This document shows positions 27,320 through 36,560 of a stretch of 64,000 bases of DNA, in pieces. This DNA is from Blastocatellia bacterium (GTDB taxonomy: Bacteria > Acidobacteriota > Blastocatellia > UBA7656 > JADIYM01). The stretch covers positions 1 through 64,000 of the forward strand of contig JADIYM010000022.1 of assembly GCA_016705245.1 (NCBI GenBank), given 5' to 3'. The position numbers and the translations under genes are program-made. Numbering within the stretch: position 1 is the first letter of the stretch; each line of letters opens with the position of its first letter. A model generated the notes under the pieces. It was not told where the DNA came from, did not search any database, and saw only the letters and a program-made list of their open reading frames with translations.

Positions 27320-27736
27320 CTAGGCCGACGCTCGCAGAAGACTCGTCAGCCGGGACCGAACGAAAGAGATCGGAAGGCGCAGCGTTTGCGTGCCGGTTGG
27401 CAGCGAACGCGCCGTGGAGATGAGATCCGCGGCCGCCTGTCGCTCGATGTACTGAGCGCCAACGCCGCTGATGGCTTCGAAGATGGAGGAACCGCGTCCC
27501 CACGTGGTGGATTCGAGCATTGAGCGGACTTCGTCGGGAAACTCTACGCGAACGTGCAAGTCGCGTTTTCCTTCGGAACCGTCCGGCACCGACACGTCGT
27601 ATTCGACCCGAACCGTTCCCGAAAGCAGAACCGTCCTGGCCTTCGCTACCGTGCCGGGTCCCTTTTTGTCGTCCGAATCGACGACTGCAAGGGCCACACG
27701 CTCGTTTCGAGGCTTGGCGCCTGACGTGCGTGGCAT
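27320..27736 (-). CDS. Hypothetical protein
   Basis: 138 aa, no signal peptide. A beta-rich middle (TVLLSGTVRVEYDVSVPDGS, DLHVRVEFPDEVRSML) and a helical C-terminus ending SFVRSRLTSLLRASA. It lies 165 bp upstream of ygfZ, same strand. Not recognised. Confidence 0.5.
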   Translation of the reverse strand: MPRTSGAKPRNERVALAVVDSDDKKGPGTVAKARTVLLSGTVRVEYDVSVPDGSEGKRDLHVRVEFPDEVRSMLESTTWGRGSSIFEAISGVGAQYIERQAAADLISTARSLPTGTQTLRLPISFVRSRLTSLLRASA

Positions 27737-28031
27737 ATTCTGACTACCTCCTGTCCAGCGACGTCACGTCGCCGGGCGCGAGCCCAACCGGCTCACGCAA
27801 TGCGTAAAAACCGTGCGCCCTTCCTTGTCGGGTTGACCCGATCTCTCGAGATGCGGAAGTGTCTCAGCCCACAAGCGGCGAAATTTCCACGAGGCTATTG
27901 TAGGAAGGAAGCGGCCCTGTGCCAAATGAAATCTTCTTCACGAGCCAGAAAAGTCTGGAGTTGTTCGCATTCGGCGTTTTCGGGGTAAGATGCGACCACC
28001 GATAACCCAAATTTCCGGTGCGAGGTTTCTA

Positions 28032-29900
28032 ATGCGTCGTTTCGTTTTCGCCATATTCTGGCTATTTGCCGCCGTGCTTTTCGCGAGCTCCAGTGCCAAC
28101 GCCGCGACCTTCTATGTCGCACCACCACCCGCCGGGAGCGACGCCAACGCCGGAACGCAGGCGGCTCCGTTTGCCACGATCCAGAAGGCGGCTGACGTCG
28201 CCGTTGCCGGCGATACGATCATCGTGACTCCAGGCACCTTCGCCGGAGCGAAGTTCGTCACGTCGGGCCTTGCCGGATTGCCGATCACGATTCAGGGACA
28301 GGCGGGGGCCATCATCGCCTCTTCCGGCAGCCTGAACACGAATCTAGCAGGTATCTGGGTGTCGAAGGCACAGCACATCGTCATCGAGAACCTCGAGATC
28401 AAGACGGTCACCGGATCCGGCATCGTAGTCTCGGGTCCGCTCGAGAACCTCGCGCTTCCGCTTGGCATCACGATCCGGAACAACTTCATTCACGACACGT
28501 CTTTCGGCGGCATCGGGGTCGCGTCGGTTTTCGGATGCACGATCACGAACAATGAAATCGAAAATTGCGGCGGCCTTTCGGGCATCAACGCCGTCGCCCC
28601 GAGCGACAACCTCTCGGTCACGCATAACAAGATCTCGGGATGTGCGATGGGAGGCATCCGCCTCGCAACGTCGAACACTAACCTGACGACGCTCCAGCAG
28701 GCAGTCATCGACAGCAACATGCTCTTCGAGAACGGTTCGGGCGGCGGAGCCGGCATTCTGCTCGAATCGGTTCGCAATTCACTCGTCGTCAACAATCTCC
28801 TGTCGGACAACCTGGCGCGCGGCGTCGAGATCAACGACACCGCCGCTGCCGCGATCGACGACGCGAACCAGATATTCAACAACACCATCGTCCAGTCGAG
28901 CGGCGGAGGTCACCCGCTAGCGATCCTCAACGGATCGACCGGCAACGCGATCCTGAACAATATTCTCCTCCATACGGGAGGACTCGGATCGATCGAGGTC
29001 GACTCGGCGAGCCTCGAGGACATGCAGTCGGACTTCAACAATCTCTTCGGGCCCGTTCTGCTCGACAACGTGCCGATTCTGCTCGCGACGTGGCAGTCGC
29101 TCGGATTCGAGACCTTCTCGATCAGCTTTGCCGGCGGCGACATCTTCGTGAATCAGGATGCCGGCAATTTCGAGCTCAAGGCCGACAGCGAGGCAATCGA
29201 CAGGGGTCGATTCGTGACCGGCGCTTCCGTCGACATACGCGGCGTTTCTCGGCCGCAGGGCCCGTCATTCGACATCGGCGCATACGAGTTCCAGACCACG
29301 GTTCCGCCGCCGCCCAATCAGGATCCCATTGCCTCGGCCGGCCCGAACCAGACAGTGGACGGCGGAGATGGCGTGGTGCTGACCGGTGCTGCGAGCACGG
29401 ACCCGGATTCCGATCCGCTGACGTACACGTGGGCGCAGACCTCGGGGCCGAATGTATCGCTGACCGGCGCGACGACGGTTTCACCGACGTTCACGGCGCC
29501 GACGCTCTCTGATGACGTCGTCCTTACGTTCCTGCTGACGGTGTCTGACGGACGGGGCGGATTGTCGACCGACTCGGTATCGGTGACGGTCATTGCGCCG
29601 CCTCCGCCGCCGACGATCCAGGTGCTCAAGCCGACGATCGGTCAGATCTGGAAGTTTGGGAAGAAGAAGCAGATCAAGTTCATCGCGCCGCCGGGAACCG
29701 TGGGCGACGTGAGGTTCGAGTTGTCGCGCGACGGCGGCATGACGTTCCAGACGATCATTGCGTCGGTGCCCGTCACGAAGGGCAAGAAAAAGTGGGTCGT
29801 CGTCGGTCCTGCGACGAACGCGGCGATCATCCGGATAGTGTTGAACCAGAATCCGGACGTCTACGGGGTTATGCCGGCGCCGTTCATCATCCAGCCGTAG
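28032..29900 (+). CDS. Secreted parallel beta-helix protein with PKD/REJ-like domain
   Basis: 622 aa exported protein. The signal peptide is MRRFVFAIFWLFAAVLFASS with cleavage near ANAATF. A right-handed beta-helix follows, opening YVAPPPAGSDANAG and full of NN and GI turns (ITNNEIENCGGLSGI, NSLVVNNLLSDNLARGVEIN). A PKD or Ig-like K319 domain comes next (NQDPIASAGPNQTVDGGDGV), and a C-terminal beta-sandwich (GQIWKFGKKKQIKFIAP). ATG at 28032 has GAGG upstream and begins the signal peptide; an in-frame ATG at 27990 adds 14 residues. Such proteins bind or cleave polysaccharide; no catalytic residues are evident. Confidence 0.85.
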   Translation: MRRFVFAIFWLFAAVLFASSSANAATFYVAPPPAGSDANAGTQAAPFATIQKAADVAVAGDTIIVTPGTFAGAKFVTSGLAGLPITIQGQAGAIIASSGSLNTNLAGIWVSKAQHIVIENLEIKTVTGSGIVVSGPLENLALPLGITIRNNFIHDTSFGGIGVASVFGCTITNNEIENCGGLSGINAVAPSDNLSVTHNKISGCAMGGIRLATSNTNLTTLQQAVIDSNMLFENGSGGGAGILLESVRNSLVVNNLLSDNLARGVEINDTAAAAIDDANQIFNNTIVQSSGGGHPLAILNGSTGNAILNNILLHTGGLGSIEVDSASLEDMQSDFNNLFGPVLLDNVPILLATWQSLGFETFSISFAGGDIFVNQDAGNFELKADSEAIDRGRFVTGASVDIRGVSRPQGPSFDIGAYEFQTTVPPPPNQDPIASAGPNQTVDGGDGVVLTGAASTDPDSDPLTYTWAQTSGPNVSLTGATTVSPTFTAPTLSDDVVLTFLLTVSDGRGGLSTDSVSVTVIAPPPPPTIQVLKPTIGQIWKFGKKKQIKFIAPPGTVGDVRFELSRDGGMTFQTIIASVPVTKGKKKWVVVGPATNAAIIRIVLNQNPDVYGVMPAPFIIQP

Positions 29901-29940
29901 CTATTGGCCTGTGGCTCGCATTGTAAGCGCGCCTCCATTG

Positions 29941-30011
29941 CATCAGTACCGTGCGCGGTAGCGCACGGGCAAGTCGGGGAAACCCGTGCGCTACCGCGCA
30001 CGGTACTGATG
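29941..30011. repeat. Perfect palindrome, 29-bp arms, GTAGCGCAC core
   Basis: The arm 29941-29969 (CATCAGTACCGTGCGCGGTA, then GCGCACGGG) is exactly repeated inverted at 29983-30011, with a 13-nt loop. It lies between the convergent beta-helix and phosphatase genes. The CAGTACCG outer part matches the element at 13282. It could act as a bidirectional terminator. Confidence 0.8.
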
Positions 30012-30060
30012 CGCGCGTGGAGCGAGTCCGAGGCGGTGCGTAACTCGCCTATGAGCCGAG

Positions 30061-30521
30061 CTACCGAGTCCTCGCAACGCGGACGTAGCGGTCGAAATCG
30101 AGGATCGCATCTATCTGCTCGCGGAGCGGACACGCGTTGCGCCGCTTGGCGATGATCTCGTCGAGCGCCGACCGCGCGTTCCACTTCTCCGGATTGCTCG
30201 CGACGAGAAAGCAGGCGCCCACGGTCACGGCGCGCTGCAATCCCGCGTAGCAGTGCAGGTAAACGCGATGCCCCTCGTCGCGGAATCCCTGAATCGCGTC
30301 GACGGCCTCCTCGAGCTTTCCCAGCGTTGGCGCCCGAAAGTCTTCGCACTCGACGCGCGCCCAGACAAGTCCGTGCTCCGCGAGCGCTTGCTCGGGGTCT
30401 GGGGACTCGGCCTGCAGGTTCAATACGGCTCCAACCCGGAGCTCGACCAGCAATGGAACGTCGGCGGCCACGAAGGCCGAGCCGATGATCAGGAGTCGTC
30501 GATCGCGTCGAAGTCGAGCAT
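30061..30521 (-). CDS. Dual-specificity-type protein phosphatase (frameshift near 30492)
   Basis: Cys-based phosphatase of about 152 aa. The signature HCYAGLQRA supplies the HCx5R catalytic loop, and the DSP general-acid region reads VECEDFRAPTL. ATG at 30521 opens MLDFDAIDD, after which one base is missing; the frame resumes as LLIIGSAFVAADVPLLVELR. It is the last gene of a minus-strand operon and may counteract the Ser/Thr kinases of the region (inference). Confidence 0.78.
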
Positions 30522-30534
30522 GACGGCCGGGAGA

Positions 30535-31674
30535 CTACCACGGCCAGACGCCCCTCGGACATGGTCGATTGTCAGCTGCCGGGTCGCCGGACACATCGAG
30601 TGGAACGGTCGTCGTCGCGAAATCCGGCCGGCCCGGAACAGTCGCGAAACGAGCGTCGCGCAGCGCGACGGCATCACCGGCGTCGTCGGCCCGCGTGACC
30701 TCGGCGTAGAGCAACCGGTTGAACGCCAGCGCGACGGAGCCAGGACACGTCCTGAGCGCGGCCTGCACCCTTGGATCGTCGAGGTTTCGATCGTAGACGG
30801 CCTTGTCGCGCACGCCGCGTCCAAGCAGCACCTGCGACGTTCGGATCTCAGTGTCCGTCACCGAGAATCCGCGCCAGCGATCGGGCCGCATCAGCGTCGG
30901 CGCCGCGACGACCGTCGAACCCTGCCCCCGATGCACTGTTTCGAGCTCGCGCGCGGCAGCCGCGTGCGCAAGGCCGAGCAGTGCCCAGTAGCCGACGACG
31001 CCGACGAGCGCGGCACGGGAAAGCGCCTGCGCAGGCGCATCGGGCCAGCGAGCTCGCGCCGCGAGCAGCCCCACGAGTAAAATCGCCCAGATCGCGACCG
31101 CAACTATCCCTCCCGACTCGTCCGGGTGCAATCCGAGGCTGAGCGTCACGGCGGCGGCCATGGCAGCGAAGACCAGCCCCCACACCACGTTCGTCAACCA
31201 GCCCTGTCGAGCACTGACGAAGAGCGCGCCCCCAAGAACGAGCCACAGCCACGGGTCAACGATGAAGACGATGTCGCCGTAGGACCAGGTCTCGGCGAAC
31301 GGAAGAAGGGGCCTGACCCCGTACATGTTCGTCCAATCCAGCAGCAGGTGGACAAAGAGACCGACAAGCGCGACGACGAGAAGTCGCCCGAACCGCGCGG
31401 GTTCGGCGCCCGGCCTCCGCGGCAGCCTCGCCAGTCGGTCGAACAAAACGACCGCACCTGCGAGTATCGGTCCCTGCAACGCGAGGCCGAGCACGGAATG
31501 TGTGATACCGCGATGGTGCTCGAGGTACGCGAGGTCGCCCCACCAGACACTGAGAATGTCGACGTCGGGCAGGTTCGACGCAAGCACGAGTGTAGCCGTG
31601 GCGAGCGGTGTGGTCCTGTCCAGACCTGCTCGAGCCAGGACGACGCCTGCCAGCGTGTGACAGAGGTTCTCCAC
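30535..31674 (-). CDS. Membrane-bound metal-dependent hydrolase, YdjM-like
   Basis: 379 aa with eight or so membrane segments and the motif HRGITHSVLG after an N-terminal LCHTLAG and LPDVDIL, which are the putative metal ligands of the YdjM/LexA-binding family. GTG at 31674 follows the thioesterase stop by 4 bp. The C-terminal 100 residues are soluble and poorly conserved. The biochemical role of the family is not established. Confidence 0.8.
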   Translation of the reverse strand: MENLCHTLAGVVLARAGLDRTTPLATATLVLASNLPDVDILSVWWGDLAYLEHHRGITHSVLGLALQGPILAGAVVLFDRLARLPRRPGAEPARFGRLLVVALVGLFVHLLLDWTNMYGVRPLLPFAETWSYGDIVFIVDPWLWLVLGGALFVSARQGWLTNVVWGLVFAAMAAAVTLSLGLHPDESGGIVAVAIWAILLVGLLAARARWPDAPAQALSRAALVGVVGYWALLGLAHAAAARELETVHRGQGSTVVAAPTLMRPDRWRGFSVTDTEIRTSQVLLGRGVRDKAVYDRNLDDPRVQAALRTCPGSVALAFNRLLYAEVTRADDAGDAVALRDARFATVPGRPDFATTTVPLDVSGDPAADNRPCPRGVWPW

Positions 31675-31678
31675 GCAG

Positions 31679-32086
31679 TCAGCGACCGAACGTCTCGAAG
31701 TGGGCCCGGTGATGGCCCGGAATGGCGACCTTGGCGAGCTCGTCGAGGTTCATACAGACCTTCGTATGCGAGGCACGCAGGACGGCGCGGCCGTCGACGG
31801 CGCCCTCGAACTCGAAGACGACCGATGAGGATCCAACCTTCGAGATCCAGACCTTCACAAAGACCGTGTCGCCGTAACGGACGGGACTCAGGAAATCGGC
31901 GTCGACGTGCACCGTCGGAAACCCGAGTCTCTCATTGCGGATGAGGTCCGGGTACGAGATGCCGAGCGCCTCGCCCCACGCGCGCTCGAACGCGACGTGG
32001 CAGTAGTGAAACAGCGTCGGGTAGTAGACGATGCCTGCGGGATCGCAGTCACCGAACTGGACGTCAATCGCGGTCGTGATCGCCAT
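31679..32086 (-). CDS. Acyl-CoA thioesterase, 4HBT hot-dog fold
   Basis: 135 aa hot-dog thioesterase of the 4-hydroxybenzoyl-CoA/YbgC type. The catalytic Asp lies in VQFGDCDPAGIVYYPTLFHY, followed by the long central helix (VAFERAWGEALGISYPDLI). ATG at 32086 lies inside the 3' end of the creatininase gene (23-bp overlap). The substrate chain is unknown. Confidence 0.9.
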   Translation of the reverse strand: MAITTAIDVQFGDCDPAGIVYYPTLFHYCHVAFERAWGEALGISYPDLIRNERLGFPTVHVDADFLSPVRYGDTVFVKVWISKVGSSSVVFEFEGAVDGRAVLRASHTKVCMNLDELAKVAIPGHHRAHFETFGR

Positions 32087-32855
32087 GAGGGATCGCGTAC
32101 GTCTCCTTGACCGATATGACCAGCATGGAAGCGAGTGCGTCGTAGGTCGCCGATCCTTCGACAGCCGTCGCGGACGCGGGCATGCCAAAGTACGCACGCT
32201 CCCCCCCGGCCTCGCGGAACGTAGCCACTCCAGCGCGAATCGCGTCGGAAAGGCTGATGCCGACGTCCTCGAGCTCGGCTCGCAGCTCGTCTCGGACCAG
32301 GTCCGGGCGATCGGCGAGAACGAGCGACGTCTCGTACTGGCCGGCGTGACAGGCTCCGGACTGGAATTCTTCCGTCAGCAGCGTCGCCCACCGCCGGCGG
32401 CGCTTGTCGGGAAACGCAACGTCGATTCCGGTCGCTTCGCGGATCGACGCGATCGCCGACGTGAGCGACTCGACGTGGCCCGGTTCGAGATGCGAGTTCG
32501 CGATCGCGAAGCGCCGGAACCCATCGCCGATGGCTGCCGCGAGGACGTCGACGATCACGCTGGCCGCCGTCTCGAGCCGGATCGAAATCGCTCCGGAAAA
32601 TCCGCTCGCGAAGTCCGTCACCGAATAGGCGATCGACGGAAGCACCAGGGCCTCGATCCCCTCCTCCCGCAGACGCATCGCTGCGCGAAGCGCCATGCCC
32701 TCCGAGATGATCACGTCCGTCGACAACGGAAGGTGCGGACCGTGCGGCTCCGTGGACCCGACCGGAAGCAGCAGGACGGTGGACGAACGCGGGAGGCGAT
32801 CGACCTCCTCCCACGTGCAGTCGGCGAATCTCAGAGGCAGTTCGGCTGCGTTCAC
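32064..32855 (-). CDS. Creatininase/FAPy-deformylase family amidohydrolase
   Basis: 263 aa. Metal-binding residues appear in PVGSTEPHGPHLPLSTD (Glu, His, Asp), IANSHLEPGH and GACHAGQYETSLVL, all at family spacing. Family members open cyclic amides (creatinine) or formamidopyrimidines, or process the mycofactocin peptide. No mycofactocin genes are present, so the substrate is open. First gene of the four-gene operon ending with the phosphatase. Confidence 0.87.
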   Translation of the reverse strand: MNAAELPLRFADCTWEEVDRLPRSSTVLLLPVGSTEPHGPHLPLSTDVIISEGMALRAAMRLREEGIEALVLPSIAYSVTDFASGFSGAISIRLETAASVIVDVLAAAIGDGFRRFAIANSHLEPGHVESLTSAIASIREATGIDVAFPDKRRRRWATLLTEEFQSGACHAGQYETSLVLADRPDLVRDELRAELEDVGISLSDAIRAGVATFREAGGERAYFGMPASATAVEGSATYDALASMLVISVKETYAIPHGDHDRD

Positions 32856-32903
32856 GACCCGAAGCTTGCCACAGATGCCGTCCCGGATCCCACAGGGCGG
32901 GTT

Positions 32904-34154
32904 CTATTCGTAGCGCAGCGCGTCAATGGGATCCAGTCTCGAAGCGCTGATGGCGGGCCACAGGCCAAAGATGAGGCCGATCCCGACCGAGACGACAAAC
33001 CCGACAATCGGCGCCCACATCGGGACGAACGACGGCAGGATGAGGCTGATTAGAAGGGCTACGCCCCACCCGAGGAGAATCCCGATGATTCCGCCGAGGC
33101 CGGTCAGCGCCGCTGCCTCGATCAGGAACTGCGTCACGATGTCGCTGCGCCTGGCGCCGATGGCCTTCCGGATGCCGATCTCCTTCGTCCGCTCGGTGAC
33201 CGACACGAGCATGATGTTCATCACGCCGATGCCCCCGATGGCGAGGCCGGCTGAGCTGAGCGCGATCATCAGGAGAAAAACGCCGCTCGTCATCGCCTGG
33301 AACTTCTGAGTCACCGAGTCGGGCGAGAAGAGGGCGAAATTGTCAGGATCGTTGAACGAGACCTCCCGGCGCTGACGGAGGACCTGCCGCACCTCATCGT
33401 AGGCCGCTTCGCGCATTCCGGGGTAATACTGGCACGTGACGAAGTTTTCCTTCATGTCACGGCTCGCGGCCGAGTAGAACTTCAGCATCGTCTCGTACGG
33501 AATGTAGACGCCGCGATTCACGTTGCCGCCGTCATCCTCGCCGATGAAGAAGTTGTCGCGCTTCTCCATCACGCCGATGACCTCGACCTCGTAGTTGTCG
33601 ATCATGAATTTCTTGCCGATGGGGGTCATCGTCGGCCAGAACGTCGTGGCGATGTCGATACCGATGACCGCCACCGGTCGGCGGTTCAGGTTCTCCGTTT
33701 CGTTGAAGAACCGGCCTTCCGAGAGGCTCACGGAATCGATTCGCTCGTAGTCCGGCGTCGTCCCGTTGACGTTGTCGAGGTAGAGCTCCTCTCCATTGGC
33801 GTGAACTCGCGGATCGTCGGGCTGCACCATCGGCGCGACGACTTCGATCGACGGACAGTGCTCGCGGATCGCAAGCGCATCCTCATACGAGATCGGCTTG
33901 CGTGTGCGCTCCTCGAACGATCGGCGGCCCGTCGAGAACGTCGGGTCAAACTTGTATACCCAGATGCTCCGAGTACCGAACGCGGTCATCTCGTCCTCGA
34001 ACTTCTTGTCGAGACCTGATACGAAGGCCGAGACGGCCATCACCGTCAGCGTCCCGATGACGACGCCGAAGATCGTAAGGAACGAACGAAACTTGTTCGC
34101 TCGCAGGGTCTCGAACGCAATCGAGATGCTCTCGGATAGTCGACGGAAGTTCAT
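32904..34154 (-). CDS. MacB-type ABC transporter permease
   Basis: 416 aa. The N-terminal membrane helix (SFLTIFGVVIGTLTVMAVSA) is followed by a large periplasmic MacB_PCD domain and three C-terminal helices of the FtsX fold. The family motif is GIGVMNIMLVSVTERTKEIG and IRKAIGARRSDI. It likely forms a heteromeric permease with the next protein. The ATPase is not in the immediate neighbourhood. Confidence 0.9.
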   Translation of the reverse strand: MNFRRLSESISIAFETLRANKFRSFLTIFGVVIGTLTVMAVSAFVSGLDKKFEDEMTAFGTRSIWVYKFDPTFSTGRRSFEERTRKPISYEDALAIREHCPSIEVVAPMVQPDDPRVHANGEELYLDNVNGTTPDYERIDSVSLSEGRFFNETENLNRRPVAVIGIDIATTFWPTMTPIGKKFMIDNYEVEVIGVMEKRDNFFIGEDDGGNVNRGVYIPYETMLKFYSAASRDMKENFVTCQYYPGMREAAYDEVRQVLRQRREVSFNDPDNFALFSPDSVTQKFQAMTSGVFLLMIALSSAGLAIGGIGVMNIMLVSVTERTKEIGIRKAIGARRSDIVTQFLIEAAALTGLGGIIGILLGWGVALLISLILPSFVPMWAPIVGFVVSVGIGLIFGLWPAISASRLDPIDALRYE

Positions 34155-34164
34155 CGCCAGTTCC

Positions 34165-35385
34165 TCAGTCGGCGCGGAGCGCCACGATCGGGTCCAGTTT
34201 CGCGGCTTTCCAGGCAGGGTAAATTCCGAAGAACAGGCCCACCCCGCTCGACACGGCGAGCGCGGCGATCGTCCACGCAACCGGAAGGGTCGTAGGAAAC
34301 GAGAGAAGCGCCGTCACGAGTTTCGAGAGCGACCACGCGGCGAAAACGCCGAGCATTCCGCCGATCAGCGACAGGAGCGTCGACTCGGCCAGAAACTGCT
34401 GAAGGATGTCGGTGCGGCGCGCACCCATCGACTTGCGAATCCCGATTTCGCGCGTTCGCTCGGTCACGCTGACGAGCATGATGTTCATGATCACGATGCC
34501 GCCAACGACGAGCGAGATCGACGTCACCCCGATCGCGACCATTGCGACCGTTCCGAAGATCTGATCACGGAGATTGCCGATCGCATCCGGCGTGATGATG
34601 TCGAAGGTGTCCTTCTCTCCCGGCGCGAGGTGCCGCTGGCCGCGCAGTGACACACGGACCTCGTCGACGGCGTCCTGCATCTTGTCGGCACTGATCGCCG
34701 AGACACGCAGTGCGAAGCCGCTCCCGACACCGTATGACTTGAGAAAGGTTCCGAACGGAATGTCAACGAACGAGTCCTGGGGCTGCCCGAACACGCTGCC
34801 CATCGCTTCAGCGACCCCGATGACGCGATACGGCTTGCCGTCGATCCGGATCTCCTTGTCGATCGGGTCGACAGTCGGGAAGAACTCCTTGACGATGTCG
34901 GCACCGATGAAGGCGACGTTGGACTTCGACTCCTCTTCCTCTCGCGAGAAGAATCTTCCGTGCTCGATCTTCTTCGTATCGATAGAAATCATGTTGGCCG
35001 AGACACCACTCAAGCGAACGTCCTGCAGCACCTTGTCGGCCACCTTGACCGGGGCGCGGCGCCGGATGACCGCGCCGGCTTCACGAACGTACTGACGATG
35101 CGTGTTGATCGCCTCCCACTCCGTCACCGTCACGGCCCGGTTGTAACGTTCCTTCTCGCGGAATTCCTTTTCGCTCGTGATGATGCCGTATCGGGTCACG
35201 ACGAAGGCGTTCGACCCGAGGTCGGCAACCTTGTCGTCGATGTACTTGTTGAATCCTTCGATGATCGTGACCACGAGAATCACGACCGCGACACCGAAGA
35301 TGATGCCGAGGAGCGTCAGAAACGACCGCAATTTGTGTGCCCAGATGGCCGAACCGGCCATTGAGAGGGCCTCGTCAACGCGCAT
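34165..35385 (-). CDS. MacB-type ABC transporter permease (paralogue)
   Basis: 406 aa with the same layout as its neighbour: N-terminal helix (SFLTLLGIIFGVAVVILVVT), periplasmic domain, and FtsX core (GIVIMNIMLVSVTERTREIG, IRKSMGARRTDI). GGAGGAC precedes ATG 35385. The two genes are 10 bp apart and clearly a pair. They export a substrate or act mechanically on envelope partners, as MacB does; the ATPase and adaptor must be elsewhere. Confidence 0.9.
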   Translation of the reverse strand: MRVDEALSMAGSAIWAHKLRSFLTLLGIIFGVAVVILVVTIIEGFNKYIDDKVADLGSNAFVVTRYGIITSEKEFREKERYNRAVTVTEWEAINTHRQYVREAGAVIRRRAPVKVADKVLQDVRLSGVSANMISIDTKKIEHGRFFSREEEESKSNVAFIGADIVKEFFPTVDPIDKEIRIDGKPYRVIGVAEAMGSVFGQPQDSFVDIPFGTFLKSYGVGSGFALRVSAISADKMQDAVDEVRVSLRGQRHLAPGEKDTFDIITPDAIGNLRDQIFGTVAMVAIGVTSISLVVGGIVIMNIMLVSVTERTREIGIRKSMGARRTDILQQFLAESTLLSLIGGMLGVFAAWSLSKLVTALLSFPTTLPVAWTIAALAVSSGVGLFFGIYPAWKAAKLDPIVALRAD

Positions 35386-35483
35386 TCCGTCCTCCGTTCG
35401 ATTGTGCCGCTTCAAACGAGCGGTTTTCGCGCAAAGTTTCCGCAAACTCGCGCGGCTCGAGCCGCAAAACCGGATTGCGCCGG

Positions 35484-35975
35484 TCAGCGAACGGGTTTCG
35501 GGATGTCCTCGGCGTCGATCACGTCGGCGTGGTTGGCTCCTCCGAAGGGTCCGCCCGTGAATCCGTCGAAGGTCGCGACGCGGATTCGTCCCTCGGAAAG
35601 CCGTTGATCGACAGCCGCCCGGACCCGGCGGCGGATCGTTTCGCGGGCAACGGCGCGCACTGCCGGAATGAGCAATGCGAGCCCGGTAAGGTCCGTCAGG
35701 ACGCCGGGAGTGATCAAAAGGATGCTGGCGACGAGAACGAGCACGCCGTCGATGATGGCGCCCGTCGGCTCGCGTTGCAGCGACATCGCCTCGGCGACGG
35801 CCCGGAATGCCTTCGCGCCTTCGCGCTTGAGCAGCCAGGCCCCGGCGAGACCCGGAATCACGATCATCGCGACCGACACCCACCAGCTCGTCGCGTCGGC
35901 GAGCTTGAGCAGAAGCACGAGCTCGACGGTCGTCACGACCGTAAAGAGCAGAAAGAGTTTGCCGACGGTCTTCAC
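35484..35975 (-). CDS. fxsA: FxsA family membrane protein
   Basis: 163 aa cytoplasmic-membrane protein. The FxsA core reads LFTVVTTVELVLLLKLADAT, GLAGAWLLKREGAKAF and ILLITPGVLTDLTGLALLIP. GTG at 35975 has AAGGAAG upstream. In E. coli, FxsA relieves phage T7 exclusion by F plasmid; its normal role is unknown. Confidence 0.88.
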   Translation of the reverse strand: MKTVGKLFLLFTVVTTVELVLLLKLADATSWWVSVAMIVIPGLAGAWLLKREGAKAFRAVAEAMSLQREPTGAIIDGVLVLVASILLITPGVLTDLTGLALLIPAVRAVARETIRRRVRAAVDQRLSEGRIRVATFDGFTGGPFGGANHADVIDAEDIPKPVR

Positions 35976-36202
35976 CTGTCCACTTCCTTTCGCCGCACAG
36001 CAAGTACGACGCCCACATCTGATTCTGCCCGACTTTTCTTCGTTGCCGCTACGCAACCTTTCCGTGCGGGGACTCGATCATGGGGCGGACGCGGCGGTGG
36101 CGTGCTTGGAACGACTCACGCGGTAGGGATACCGGGATCCGAGAGCTCGAGGCGCCTCACGCACCGCCGCGGTCTCAAAACCGCCCTGGGAGGAAGCCGA
36201 CC

Positions 36203-36556
36203 ATGCCACGAACACAGTCCGCGAATCAGATCACCACGCTCGTTCGACATGACGAGCCCGAGCCGTTTCGCAGGCCGTCGCGCGCTCGATCCGTCTTCTC
36301 GACTATCCTTCGAGCCGCCGGAGCCGTGGCGTCGGTCGCAGTGCCAGGCGCCGGCCCCGCCATCGGCGCCATCACCAGCGCGATGAATCGCAACAGCGCC
36401 CAGGCAATGGCATTCGACGGCGAGAGCGACGCGCTCCGATACATCGAACTGCAGCGCGCGATTTCGCAGGAGACACGAGTGTTCGAGACGACGTCGAACG
36501 TGATGAAGGCGCGGCACGACGCAATGATGAACTCCATCCGCAACATGAAGTCGTAG
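36203..36556 (+). CDS. Small protein with needle-like (SctF) C-terminus
   Basis: 117 aa directly before sctU, ATG 36203 with GGGAGGAAG. The N-terminal half has a small-residue hydrophobic stretch (GAVASVAVPGAGPAIGAITS). The last 20 residues (SNVMKARHDAMMNSIRNMKS) follow the C-terminal pattern of T3SS needle subunits (SNxxKxxxDxxxxxIxNF/M+). It is longer than typical SctF (about 80 aa). Alternatives are an inner-rod or early-secreted protein. No signal peptide. Confidence 0.5.
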   Translation: MPRTQSANQITTLVRHDEPEPFRRPSRARSVFSTILRAAGAVASVAVPGAGPAIGAITSAMNRNSAQAMAFDGESDALRYIELQRAISQETRVFETTSNVMKARHDAMMNSIRNMKS

Positions 36557-36560
36557 GGCG

